Source: Streptomyces spinosisporus
Lineage (GTDB): Bacteria; Actinomycetota; Actinomycetes; Streptomycetales; Streptomycetaceae
DNA: 64,000 nt
Reading direction: 5' to 3'
Assembly (NCBI RefSeq): GCF_022698145.1
Contig: NZ_JALDAX010000012.1
Coordinates: forward strand, 186,001 to 250,000
In this document: in pieces, positions 44,560 to 52,905 of the stretch
How positions within the stretch are numbered: position 1 is the first letter of the stretch
Layout: each line of letters begins with the position of its first letter
Notes under the pieces: model-generated
The model's database searches: none
What the model was told of the DNA's origin: nothing
What the model saw: only the letters and a program-made list of their open reading frames with translations
Translations under genes and position numbers: made by a program

Positions 44560-46032
44560 GTGGACGAGAGCGGCGGGAGCGGGCAGCCGCGGTCCGGCAC
44601 CGACGAGCCGGCCGAGCACCACGCAGGGCCTACGGCCCCGGCCGCCCCCTCACCCACCCCGGCCGACGAACGGCCCGCCGAGACCACCGAGGGGGAGAAC
44701 GGCGCCGACGCCCGGGAGGACCACCGGCCGGGCACCGACACCGGCGCGGGCGCCGCACACGACGCCGCGGGCAACGACACCACGGACCAGCGCCCCGGGG
44801 ACGACCACCCCGCGGCTCACTCCGGCGAACGCACCCTCGCCCACTCCGGCACCGGCAACCGCCCACCCCGGCGCCCCGAATCCCCCCGAGGCGGCCTGCT
44901 CATGGGCCGCCCCTTCGGCGTACCGGTCTATGTGGCGCCCAGCTGGTTCCTCGTCGCCGCCCTGATCACCTGGGTGTTCGGCGGCCAGCTCGACCGCGTA
45001 CTGCCGGAACTGGGCGCAGCCCGCTACCTCGTCTCCCTCTTCTTCGCGGTCGCCTTCTACGCCTCCGTCCTCATCCACGAACTCGCCCACACGGTCGCGG
45101 CCCTGCGCTTCAAGCTCCCCGTACGCCGCATCCAGCTCCAGTTCTTCGGCGGCGTCTCCGAGATCGAGAAGGAGGCCGAGACCCCCGGCAGGGAGTTCGT
45201 GCTGGCCTTCGTCGGCCCCCTGCTCTCCCTCGTCCTCGCCGGCCTCTTCTACGTCGCCATGCAGCCCGTCGAACCCGGCACGGTCCCCGGCGTCCTGCTG
45301 GCCGGCCTGATGATCTCCAACCTCATCGTGGCCGCCTTCAACCTCCTGCCCGGCCTGCCCCTGGACGGCGGCCGCATGCTGCGCGCGGTGGTCTGGAAGA
45401 TCACCGGCAAGCCCATGAGCGGCACCATCGCGGCCGCCTGGGTCGGCCGCGCCCTCGCCGTCTCCGTCCTGGTCGGCCTCCCGCTGCTCACCCAGTCCGG
45501 CGCCCTCGGCTCCACCGCCGAGGACAGCGTCGGCATGGACACCGTCACCGACGCCCTGCTGGCCGCCATCCTCGCCGCGATCATCTGGACCGGCGCCGGC
45601 AACAGCCTGCGCATGGCCCGGCTCAGGGAGCACCTGCCGGAACTGCGCGCCCGCAACCTCACCCGTCGCGCCGTCCCGGTCGAGACCGACACCCCGCTGT
45701 CCGAGGCCCTGCGCCGTGCCAACGCCGCCGGGGCCCGCGCCCTCGTCGTCGTCGACCCCGACGGCACCCCCATCTCCCTGGTGCGCGAGGCCGCCATCGT
45801 CGGCGTACCCGAACACCGCCGCCCCTGGGTCGCCGTCAGCGGCCTCGCCCAGGACCTCACCGACGGCATGCGCGTCTCCGCCGAACTCGCGGGCGAGGAC
45901 CTCCTCGACGTCCTGCGCGCCACCCCCGCCACCGAGTACCTGGTGGTCGAGGAGACCGGCGAGATCTACGGCGTCCTGTCCGCCGCGGACGTGGAGCGCG
46001 CCTTCGTGAAGGCCATGGCCCGCCCCTCCTAG
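44560..46032 (+). CDS. site-2 protease family (M50) membrane metalloprotease with CBS domains
   Basis: The 490-residue protein starts with about 110 disordered residues rich in Ala/Thr/Asp/His. The membrane protease core (about 120-370) has the zinc motif HELAH (173-177) inside a transmembrane helix, and the third ligand D269 in LPLDGGR. Residues about 375-490 form paired CBS-like domains (PVETDTPLSEALRRANAAGA and EYLVVEETGEIYGVLSAADV). Such enzymes cut transmembrane substrates, often anti-sigma factors; the CBS part may sense nucleotides. GTG 44560 follows GAGGGGACATC. It is divergent from the RecB-type gene and upstream of the tRNA methyltransferase gene. Confidence 0.9.
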   Translation: MDESGGSGQPRSGTDEPAEHHAGPTAPAAPSPTPADERPAETTEGENGADAREDHRPGTDTGAGAAHDAAGNDTTDQRPGDDHPAAHSGERTLAHSGTGNRPPRRPESPRGGLLMGRPFGVPVYVAPSWFLVAALITWVFGGQLDRVLPELGAARYLVSLFFAVAFYASVLIHELAHTVAALRFKLPVRRIQLQFFGGVSEIEKEAETPGREFVLAFVGPLLSLVLAGLFYVAMQPVEPGTVPGVLLAGLMISNLIVAAFNLLPGLPLDGGRMLRAVVWKITGKPMSGTIAAAWVGRALAVSVLVGLPLLTQSGALGSTAEDSVGMDTVTDALLAAILAAIIWTGAGNSLRMARLREHLPELRARNLTRRAVPVETDTPLSEALRRANAAGARALVVVDPDGTPISLVREAAIVGVPEHRRPWVAVSGLAQDLTDGMRVSAELAGEDLLDVLRATPATEYLVVEETGEIYGVLSAADVERAFVKAMARPS

Positions 46033-46070
46033 TGCTCGCTCCGGTGGTCGGCGGCCCCGGCAAACCCCGG

Positions 46071-46083
46071 TAGGCTGTTCACA
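46071..46083 (+). promoter_or_regulatory. leaderless -10 element of trmI
   Basis: TAGGCT (46071-46076), six bases, then ATG 46083: the same arrangement as upstream of mshC. No ribosome site precedes the start. Confidence 0.55.
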
Positions 46084-46985
46084 TGTCCGAACCGACCGGT
46101 GCCGCCCGCAGGCGCGGGCCCTTCAAGGTCGGGGACCAGGTTCAGCTGACCGACCCCAAGGGCCGCCACTACACGTTCACGCTCGAAGCCGGGAAGAACT
46201 TCCACACCCACAAGGGCTCCTTCCCGCACGACGAACTGATCGGCGCTCCCGAGGGCAGCGTTGTCCGCACCACCGGTAACGTCGCCTACCTCGCGCTGCG
46301 CCCCCTGCTCCCCGACTACGTCCTGTCCATGCCCCGCGGGGCCGCCGTCGTCTACCCGAAGGACGCGGGACAGATCCTCTCCTTCGCCGACATCTTCCCC
46401 GGCGCGCGCGTCGTGGAGGCGGGCGTGGGCTCCGGCTCGCTCAGCAGCTTCCTGCTGCGCGCCATCGGCGACCAGGGCATGCTGCACAGCTACGAGCGGC
46501 GCGAGGACTTCGCGGAGATCGCCCAGCAGAATGTGCAGCGCTACTTCGGCGGCCCGCACCCCGCCTGGCAGCTCACCGTCGGCGACCTCCAGGACAATCT
46601 GTCCGACACCGACGTCGACCGCGTCATCCTCGACATGCTCGCCCCCTGGGAGTGCCTGGAGGCCGTCTCCAAGGCACTCGTCCCCGGTGGCATCCTGTGC
46701 TGCTACGTGGCCACGACCACCCAGCTCGCCCGCACCGTGGAGTCCATCCGCGAGATCGGCTGCTTCAACGAGCCGACTTCCTGGGAGACGATGATCCGCA
46801 ACTGGCACGTGGAGGGCCTCGCCGTCCGCCCCGACCACCGGATGATCGGCCACACCGGCTTCCTGCTCACCGCCCGCCGCCTCGCCGACGGCGTCGAACC
46901 CCCCATGCGCCGCCGCCGCCCCGCCAAGGGCGCCTACGGCGAGGACTACTCGGGCCCCAACGCCGACGGAGGCTCCGGCCGCTAG
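46083..46985 (+). CDS. trmI: tRNA (adenine-58-N1)-methyltransferase
   Basis: The 300-residue enzyme methylates N1 of A58 in the T loop of tRNAs. An N-terminal beta domain (about 1-70) precedes a class I SAM fold. Motif I is VVEAGVGSGSLSSFLLRAIG, with the acidic motif in SYERREDF, and the post-motif IV block is DRVILDMLAPWECLEAVSKA. The Rv2118c-type actinobacterial TrmI is homotetrameric. Its C-terminal tail is basic (RRRRPAKGAYG). In many actinobacteria this gene precedes the proteasomal ATPase gene, as here (separated by the small secreted protein and ferredoxin genes). Translation is probably leaderless. Confidence 0.94.
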   Translation: MSEPTGAARRRGPFKVGDQVQLTDPKGRHYTFTLEAGKNFHTHKGSFPHDELIGAPEGSVVRTTGNVAYLALRPLLPDYVLSMPRGAAVVYPKDAGQILSFADIFPGARVVEAGVGSGSLSSFLLRAIGDQGMLHSYERREDFAEIAQQNVQRYFGGPHPAWQLTVGDLQDNLSDTDVDRVILDMLAPWECLEAVSKALVPGGILCCYVATTTQLARTVESIREIGCFNEPTSWETMIRNWHVEGLAVRPDHRMIGHTGFLLTARRLADGVEPPMRRRRPAKGAYGEDYSGPNADGGSGR

Positions 46986-47203
46986 GGCGGTCCGTGCCGC
47001 GACAACGTACGGGCGCTGCCGCAGAGTTCCCCGACCCCCACCGGAACTCGACCGCAGCGCCTTTGCGTTGACATGCCGTAACAAACAGCACAATCCCGGC
47101 AGGAAGCGCCGAGGAACCGAACACCCCGCCGTTCCGCCTCACTGTGACGTGTGGCACGATGCAGCCACCCCCACCGGCACAGCCCTCACAGGAGACACTC
47201 CTC

Positions 47204-47776
47204 GTGCAGCAATCCGCCGTTCCGGAACTGGCACACACGCACACCCGGCCCATCCACTGGGTCGCCACCGCCACGGCCGTCTCGGGCGTGATGGCCCTCT
47301 CCTCGCTCCTGCAGCCCAACTCGGCGACCGCGGCCCAGCCGGCCCACACCGGGACCAAGGCGGCCCACGCGGCGCCCGCGCCCTCCGTCGAGGGCGTCGA
47401 CTTCCCGCTCACCTGCGGCCCGGTGAAGGCCGTCGTGCAGAAGAAGGCCACCGGGGATCTCGACGGCGACGGCAACCCCGAGACGGTGGCCGTGGTGCAC
47501 TGCGACGCCCCCATGGGCACCCCGCCCGACGGCATCTACGTCGTCACGCGCGCGTCCGACGGCAAACCCCGCGTCGTCGCCACCCTGGTCGACCCGAAGT
47601 CGGGGGACACGGTGAGTGACTTCGCGGTGCGCGACAAAGCGGTCGTCGCCACCCTGCTCGGCTACTCGTCGAACGACGTGCCCCGGTGCTGCCCGGACGT
47701 CACCGACAGCGCGAAGTGGCAGTGGAAGAACGGCGCGTTCGTGCGCTCGACATCCGCCCAAGCGCACAGCGTCTGA
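47204..47776 (+). CDS. secreted or membrane-anchored conserved protein
   Basis: The 190-residue protein has an N-terminal cytoplasmic stretch, a hydrophobic segment (WVATATAVSGVMALSSLL, about 22-40) and an Ala-rich region that could be a cleavage site or an anchor. The outer part contains GDLDGDGNPETVAVVHC, an FG-GAP/VCBS-like calcium-binding strand, and three more cysteines (TCGPVK, PRCCPD) that could form disulfides. No enzyme motif is seen. GTG 47204 follows GGAGACACTCCTC and is preferred to longer in-frame starts. A consensus-like TTGACA at 47068-47073 may be its -35. Function unknown. Confidence 0.7.
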   Translation: MQQSAVPELAHTHTRPIHWVATATAVSGVMALSSLLQPNSATAAQPAHTGTKAAHAAPAPSVEGVDFPLTCGPVKAVVQKKATGDLDGDGNPETVAVVHCDAPMGTPPDGIYVVTRASDGKPRVVATLVDPKSGDTVSDFAVRDKAVVATLLGYSSNDVPRCCPDVTDSAKWQWKNGAFVRSTSAQAHSV

Positions 47777-47843
47777 CCGCGCGAGCGCCGTATGGGACAG
47801 CCGTGTGAGATATCAGACAGCGTGACGGACAGTGGCTATCCGG

Positions 47844-48149
47844 TCACTCCGCGTCCGGACCGTACACCTCGACCCTGTCCGAAACCCGCCGCACATGGAT
47901 GCACTCGCCGGGACACTCCCGGGCCGAGTCCACCACATCCGTGAGAAGCGGCAGGGGCACGGGCGTTGTGGCACCTCTGTCCTGCAGCAGCACGTCGTCC
48001 GAGCCCTTCACGTACGCCAGCCCGTCGATGTCCAACTCGAACACCTCGGGCGCGTACTGGGCACAGATGCCGTCGCCGGTACACAGGTCCTGATCGATCC
48101 AGACCTCGAGCACCTCGCCGCCGGACCCGGCCTCCTGCTGCACGCTCAT
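47844..48149 (-). CDS. 3Fe-4S type ferredoxin
   Basis: The 101-residue ferredoxin has CTGDGICAQYAPEVF (C23, C29) and ARECPGECI (C79, C83). C-X5-C followed by a distant CP lacks the middle cysteine of a 4Fe-4S motif, so a 3Fe-4S cluster is expected, as in P450-partner ferredoxins. The central part has a 20-residue insertion (DDVLLQDRGATTPVPLP) compared with the smallest members. ATG 48149 has a GGAGAC ribosome site. No P450 is adjacent; the redox partner is unknown. It is divergent from arc, a conserved arrangement next to the proteasomal ATPase. Confidence 0.9.
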   Translation of the reverse strand: MSVQQEAGSGGEVLEVWIDQDLCTGDGICAQYAPEVFELDIDGLAYVKGSDDVLLQDRGATTPVPLPLLTDVVDSARECPGECIHVRRVSDRVEVYGPDAE

Positions 48150-48325
48150 GTCTCCTGCCGATGACAAGTCGAGCCGGCGGGAATCCGGCCAGCTCTGACG
48201 GGTGTTGAACACTTCGACCCTACCCGGGTCAGCTTTCCAATCTTGTTGGGTGGGTATTCCCCTGGCGTGAGGGAGAGCGCAAGGGTGAAGATCGGACACA
48301 CCCCGACCGTCTTTGTGATCTAGGG

Positions 48326-48354
48326 GTTTCAATCGACACCCACCCAGGTAGGGT
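48326..48354 (+). promoter_or_regulatory. candidate arc promoter
   Basis: GTTTCA (48326-48331), 17 bases, TAGGGT (48349-48354). The same GTTTCA-N17 spacing precedes pafA. The predicted start leaves a leader of about 30 bases with the GGAGGAGGTGAGG ribosome site. Confidence 0.45.
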
Positions 48355-48392
48355 CTGGAAGCGTCCAGCTCCCCTTGGAGGAGGTGAGGACC

Positions 48393-50159
48393 GTGGCAGC
48401 CCACGACGACGACATGAACCGCGGCATCCGCCCAGGACGCGGGTCCGACGACCCGGCCGGGCAGATTGCCTACCTTGAGCAGGAGATCGCCGTCCTGCGA
48501 CGCAAGCTCGCCGACTCGCCGCGGCACACGAGGATTCTCGAAGAGCGGATCGTCGAGCTTCAGACAAACCTGGCCGGCGTCTCCGCCCAGAACGAGCGAC
48601 TGGCCAACACGCTCCGTGAGGCCCGCGACCAGATCGTGGCCCTCAAGGAAGAGGTCGACCGGCTTGCACAGCCGCCCGCCGGATTCGGCGTCTTCCTGCA
48701 AGCCATCGAGGACGGCACGGCCGACATCTTCACCGGGGGCCGCAAGCTCCGGGTGAACGTCAGCCCCAGCGTCGACCTCGACGAGCTCCGGCGCGGCCAG
48801 GAAGTGATGCTCAACGAAGCACTCAACGTGGTCGAGGCCATGGAGTTCGAGCGCGCCGGCGACATCGTCACCCTCAAGGAGATCCTCGAGGACGGCGAAC
48901 GCGCCCTGGTGCTCGGGCACACCGACGAGGAGCGGGTGGTGCGGCTCGCCGAGCCGCTGCTGGACGTGAACATCCGCCCCGGTGACGCCCTGCTGCTCGA
49001 ACCCCGCTCCGGCTATGTCTACGAGATCATTCCGAAGAGCGAGGTCGAGGAACTCGTCCTCGAAGAGGTGCCCGACATCGGCTACGAGCAGATCGGCGGT
49101 CTGGGCGGCCAGATCGAGGCGATCCGCGACGCGGTCGAGCTCCCCTATCTCTACCCGGACCTGTTCAAGGAGCACGAACTGCGCCCGCCCAAGGGCGTCC
49201 TGCTCTACGGGCCGCCCGGATGCGGCAAGACGCTCATCGCCAAGGCCGTCGCCAACTCGCTGGCCAAGAAGGTCGCCGAGGTCACCGGCCAGGCCGCCGG
49301 CAAGAGCTTCTTCCTCAACATCAAGGGCCCCGAACTCCTCAACAAGTACGTCGGCGAGACCGAGCGGCAGATCCGCCTGGTCTTCCAGCGCGCACGTGAG
49401 AAGGCGAGCGAGGGCACGCCCGTCATCGTCTTCTTCGACGAGATGGAGTCCCTCTTCCGCACCCGCGGCTCCGGTGTCAGCTCGGACGTGGAGAACACCA
49501 TCGTCCCGCAGCTGCTCGCCGAGATCGACGGCGTCGAGGGCCTGCAGAACGTGGTCGTGATCGGCGCCTCCAACCGCGAGGACATGATCGACCCCGCCAT
49601 CCTGCGCCCCGGCCGCCTGGACGTGAAGATCAAGATCGAGCGTCCCGACGCCGAGGCCGCCAAGGACATCTTCGGCAAGTACCTCACCGAGCGCCTCCCG
49701 CTGCACAGCGACGACCTGAGCGAGCACGGCGGCGACAAGGCGGCGACCGTCGAGAGCATGATCCAGACGGCCGTCGAGCAGATGTACGCGGAGTCCGAGG
49801 AGAACCGCTTCCTGGAGGTCACCTACGCCAACGGCGACAAGGAAGTCCTCTACTTCAAGGACTTCAACTCCGGCGCCATGATCGAGAACATCGTCGGCCG
49901 CGCCAAGAAGATGGCGATCAAGGACTTCCTCGAGGCCAAGCAGAAGGGCCTGCGCGTCTCCCACCTCCTCCAGGCCTGCGTGGACGAGTTCAAGGAGAAC
50001 GAGGACCTGCCCAACACCACCAACCCGGACGACTGGGCCCGTATCTCCGGAAAGAAGGGCGAACGGATCGTCTACATCCGTACCCTCATCACCGGAAAGC
50101 AGGGCGCCGACACCGGACGCTCCATCGACACGGTGGCGAACACCGGTCAGTACCTGTAA
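48393..50159 (+). CDS. arc: proteasomal AAA+ ATPase (Mpa/ARC)
   Basis: The 588-residue ATPase forms the hexameric unfoldase cap of the 20S proteasome. An N-terminal coiled coil (about 20-90) recognises Pup and is followed by tandem OB domains (about 95-225). The AAA module has Walker A GPPGCGKT (273-280), Walker B IVFFDEME and the arginine finger region ILRPGRLDV. The C-terminus ends GQYL, the penultimate-tyrosine tail that docks in the 20S alpha-ring pockets. I chose GTG 48393 after the strong GGAGGAGGTGAGG; an ATG six codons earlier overlaps that site. It is followed by a large terminator before dop. Confidence 0.96.
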   Translation: MAAHDDDMNRGIRPGRGSDDPAGQIAYLEQEIAVLRRKLADSPRHTRILEERIVELQTNLAGVSAQNERLANTLREARDQIVALKEEVDRLAQPPAGFGVFLQAIEDGTADIFTGGRKLRVNVSPSVDLDELRRGQEVMLNEALNVVEAMEFERAGDIVTLKEILEDGERALVLGHTDEERVVRLAEPLLDVNIRPGDALLLEPRSGYVYEIIPKSEVEELVLEEVPDIGYEQIGGLGGQIEAIRDAVELPYLYPDLFKEHELRPPKGVLLYGPPGCGKTLIAKAVANSLAKKVAEVTGQAAGKSFFLNIKGPELLNKYVGETERQIRLVFQRAREKASEGTPVIVFFDEMESLFRTRGSGVSSDVENTIVPQLLAEIDGVEGLQNVVVIGASNREDMIDPAILRPGRLDVKIKIERPDAEAAKDIFGKYLTERLPLHSDDLSEHGGDKAATVESMIQTAVEQMYAESEENRFLEVTYANGDKEVLYFKDFNSGAMIENIVGRAKKMAIKDFLEAKQKGLRVSHLLQACVDEFKENEDLPNTTNPDDWARISGKKGERIVYIRTLITGKQGADTGRSIDTVANTGQYL

Positions 50160-50212
50160 AAAACAGGGCGGCTGCGGGTGCCCTCACCGGGTACCCGCAG
50201 CCGACTGTTTTT
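50160..50212 (+). terminator. arc terminator
   Basis: CGGCTGCGGGT pairs with ACCCGCAGCCG, flanked by AACAG/CTGTT, and is followed by TTTTT. It starts directly at the arc stop codon and is one of few hairpins here with a real U tract. Confidence 0.92.
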
Positions 50213-50393
50213 CAGGCCACGGCTGGAGCAAGGCAATGACGCAAATGATCTCCCCACCAGCGCAAAGCCGTTCTAGGCTCTTCGGTACCGCCGAGTCGCG
50301 CAGTGCGGGGACGGGCACCGCACACGCACCGGAGCGCCAGCGGTACTTGAGCAGCGCCCCCGACCGAGGGCGCCGCCGGGCAAGGAGGGCCGC

Positions 50394-51905
50394 ATGACCG
50401 TACGGCGAGTAATGGGCATCGAGACGGAGTACGGCATCTCCGTGCCCGGCCACCCCAACGCCAATGCCATGCTCACCTCGTCCCAGATCGTCAACGCCTA
50501 CGCGGCGGCGATGCACCGGGCCCGCCGGGCCCGCTGGGACTTCGAGGAGGAGAACCCGCTGCGGGACGCGCGGGGCTTCGACCTCGCCCGCGAGGCCGCC
50601 GACGCCAGCCAGCTCACCGACGAGGACATCGGCCTCGCCAACGTCATCCTCACCAACGGCGCCCGGCTCTACGTGGACCACGCCCACCCCGAGTACAGCG
50701 CGCCCGAGGTCACCAACCCGCGCGACGCCGTCCTGTGGGACAAGGCCGGCGAGCGCATCATGGCCGAGGCCGCCGAGGGTGCCGCCCAGCTGCCCGGGGC
50801 GCAGCCGATCCACCTCTACAAGAACAACACCGACAACAAGGGCGCCTCCTACGGCACGCACGAGAACTACCTGATGAAGCGGGAGACCCCCTTCTCGGAC
50901 ATCGTGCGCCACCTCACGCCCTTCTTCGTCTCCCGGCAGGTCGTCACCGGGGCCGGCCGGGTCGGCATCGGCCAGGACGGCCACGAGCACGGCTTCCAGC
51001 TCAGCCAGCGCGCCGACTACTTCGAGGTCGAGGTCGGCCTGGAGACGACCCTGAAGCGCCCGATCATCAACACGCGCGACGAACCGCACGCGGACGCCGA
51101 GAAGTACCGCCGCCTGCATGTGATCATCGGCGACGCCAACCTCTCGGAGATCTCGACCTACCTCAAGCTGGGCACGACCGCCCTGGTCCTGTCCATGATC
51201 GAGGACGGCTTCATCGCGGTCGACCTGGCCGTCGACCAGCCGGTGCGCACGCTGCACCAGGTGTCGCACGACCCGACGCTGAAGCGCCTGGTCACGCTCC
51301 GCAGCGGCCGCACGCTCACCGCGGTCCAGCTGCAGATGGAGTACTTCGAGCTGTCCCGCAAGTACGTGGAGGAGCGCTTCGGCGCCGACGCGGACGAGCA
51401 GACCAAGGACGTCCTGGCCCGCTGGGAGGACACGCTCAACCGCCTGGAGAACGACCCGATGAGCCTGGCCGGCGAGCTGGACTGGGTCGCCAAGCGGGAG
51501 CTCATGGAGGGCTACCGGCGCCGCGACAGCCTCGACTGGGACGCCGCCCGCCTCCATCTGGTCGACCTCCAGTACGCGGACGTACGCCCCGAGAAGGGCC
51601 TCTACAACCGGCTGGCGGCCCGGGGCCGGATGAAGCGGCTGCTGACCGAGGACGACGTCGAGCGGGCCCGTACGAGCCCGCCGGAGGACACGCGCGCGTA
51701 CTTCCGCGGACGCTGTCTGGAGCAGTACGCCGACGACGTCGCGGCCGCGTCCTGGGACTCCGTGATCTTCGATCTGCCGGGCCGGGACTCGCTCCAGCGC
51801 GTCCCAACCCTGGAACCGCTTCGCGGAACGCGAAATCACGTCAAGGAGCTCCTGGACCGCTGCCGAACGGCGGAGGACCTGGTCAGGGTGCTTTCCGGCG
51901 GCTGA
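50394..51905 (+). CDS. dop: depupylase / Pup deamidase
   Basis: The 503-residue protein has the carboxylate-amine ligase (glutamine synthetase-like) fold shared with PafA. It starts MTVRRVMGIETEYGIS, with metal-binding glutamates in the GIETEYG strand. The Dop-type block QLTDEDIGLANVILTNGARL and HLYKNNTDNKGASYGTHENY follow, then RPIINTRDEPHADAEKYRRL. A longer N-terminal loop than in PafA (the Dop loop, about residues 40-75) supports the assignment. Dop removes Pup from proteins and, where needed, deamidates Pup. As the local Pup already ends in glutamate, only depupylation seems required here. The ribosome site is CAAGGAGG. It is the first gene of the dop-pup cluster. Confidence 0.95.
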   Translation: MTVRRVMGIETEYGISVPGHPNANAMLTSSQIVNAYAAAMHRARRARWDFEEENPLRDARGFDLAREAADASQLTDEDIGLANVILTNGARLYVDHAHPEYSAPEVTNPRDAVLWDKAGERIMAEAAEGAAQLPGAQPIHLYKNNTDNKGASYGTHENYLMKRETPFSDIVRHLTPFFVSRQVVTGAGRVGIGQDGHEHGFQLSQRADYFEVEVGLETTLKRPIINTRDEPHADAEKYRRLHVIIGDANLSEISTYLKLGTTALVLSMIEDGFIAVDLAVDQPVRTLHQVSHDPTLKRLVTLRSGRTLTAVQLQMEYFELSRKYVEERFGADADEQTKDVLARWEDTLNRLENDPMSLAGELDWVAKRELMEGYRRRDSLDWDAARLHLVDLQYADVRPEKGLYNRLAARGRMKRLLTEDDVERARTSPPEDTRAYFRGRCLEQYADDVAAASWDSVIFDLPGRDSLQRVPTLEPLRGTRNHVKELLDRCRTAEDLVRVLSGG

Positions 51906-52017
51906 CGGGGTACCCGGGGCCGACGCGGCCCACAGGGTGGAAAACCCGGCGTACGGGAATCATCGAGGTGGTCCCCGGACGTTGAGAAACTGCGGGGCCG
52001 ATGTCGGACCCTGCTTG

Positions 52018-52023
52018 TAGGGT
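52018..52023 (+). promoter_or_regulatory. candidate pup -10 element
   Basis: TAGGGT, followed by CTG as in the arc promoter (GTAGGGTCTG in both). It would give pup its own transcript with a leader of about 30 bases. Confidence 0.4.
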
Positions 52024-52059
52024 CTGATCACGAACGTCGAACCGAGCGGGGTGAGGGTT

Positions 52060-52278
52060 ATGGCGACCAAGGACACCGGCGGCGGCCAGCAGAAGGCGAC
52101 GCGCTCCACCGAGGAGGTCGAGGAGCAGGCGCAGGACGCGCAGGGCTCCGAAGACCTCAAGGAGCGCCACGAGAAGCTCAACGACGACGTGGACTCCGTC
52201 CTGGACGAGATCGACGACGTCCTGGAGGAGAACGCAGAGGATTTCGTTCGGTCATTCGTTCAGAAAGGCGGCGAGTAA
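52060..52278 (+). CDS. pup: prokaryotic ubiquitin-like protein
   Basis: The 72-residue, highly acidic protein is mostly disordered in its N-terminal half (MATKDTGGGQQKATRSTEEV) and helical in the middle (EDLKERHEKLNDDVDSVLDE), the part that binds the Arc coiled coil. It ends VRSFVQKGGE, so the ligatable residue E72 is encoded as glutamate rather than glutamine and no deamidation is needed. PafA links its side-chain carboxylate to substrate lysines. ATG 52060 follows GGGGTGAGGG. A palindrome overlaps the stop codon. Confidence 0.97.
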   Translation: MATKDTGGGQQKATRSTEEVEEQAQDAQGSEDLKERHEKLNDDVDSVLDEIDDVLEENAEDFVRSFVQKGGE

Positions 52279-52297
52279 CCTTCGATTCGAAGGTTAC
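52275..52297 (+). terminator. hairpin overlapping the pup stop codon
   Basis: GTAACCTTC (52275-52283), loop GATTC, GAAGGTTAC (52289-52297). It contains the TAA stop of pup and precedes the G-rich ribosome site of the next gene. It may be an mRNA processing or stability element rather than a strict terminator, since the downstream genes have no other obvious promoter. Confidence 0.55.
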
Positions 52298-52314
52298 GGG
52301 GGGCTTTGGCCTTG

Positions 52315-52905
52315 GTGAGCGACGAGGACGTGAAGCGCTGCGTGCGGTGCGGTGAGATCAAGCCGCGCGCAGCCTTCGCACGTAGACGGTCCAACCTGGA
52401 TGGTCTGCAGCGACACTGTCGAGACTGCGCATCGGACTATCACCGGACGCGTCAGCAAAGCTTGGGGCGGAAGGTCCGTCCCCAGGTGGAGGTACCAGAG
52501 GGGCACAAGTTGTGCCTCAAGTGTGGTGAGATCAAGCTCTGGAGCGAGTGGCACCGGAATGCGGCGGCCTCGGACGGGCTGTCGTCGAGCTGTAAGGCGT
52601 GTCGAGCTGCCGAGGGGCGCGCGGGCCATCTGAAGCGCCACTACGGCCTGACCGAAGCCGAACGTGACGAGATGGTCGCCACCCAGATGGGGCTCTGCGT
52701 GATCTGTCTGAAGGCGCCTGCCGTACATGTGGATCACTGCCACAAGACGGGTAAGGTCCGAGGCGTACTGTGCTTCAACTGCAATTCGGCCATCGGCAAG
52801 TTGGGAGACGACCCCGACGCCGTACGCCGGGCCGCCGCTTACTTGGAAGGAATCGCGTGGAAGCCAACACTCGTAGCACCGGGCGTCTACCAGCTGCCTT
52901 CCTGA
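52315..52905 (+). CDS. endonuclease VII-like HNH protein inside the proteasome operon
   Basis: The protein has about 196 residues. The N-terminal half has two zinc-ribbon-like CxxC pairs (RCVRCGEIKPRAAF with HCRDC, and LCLKCGEIKLWSEW with SCKAC). The C-terminal half is a recombination endonuclease VII (T4 gp49-like) domain with GLCVICLKAPAVHVDHCHKT then GKVRGVLCFNCNSAIGKLGD: two Cys pairs and the catalytic DHCH. It would nick or resolve branched DNA. GTG 52315 was chosen as the start (G-rich ribosome site 11 bases upstream; TTG 52306 is an alternative). It ends 49 bases inside prcB. Codon use is less GC-biased than its neighbours, hinting at acquisition. I recall the same gene between pup and prcB in other Streptomyces. 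Confidence 0.85.
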   Translation: MSDEDVKRCVRCGEIKPRAAFARRRSNLDGLQRHCRDCASDYHRTRQQSLGRKVRPQVEVPEGHKLCLKCGEIKLWSEWHRNAAASDGLSSSCKACRAAEGRAGHLKRHYGLTEAERDEMVATQMGLCVICLKAPAVHVDHCHKTGKVRGVLCFNCNSAIGKLGDDPDAVRRAAAYLEGIAWKPTLVAPGVYQLPS

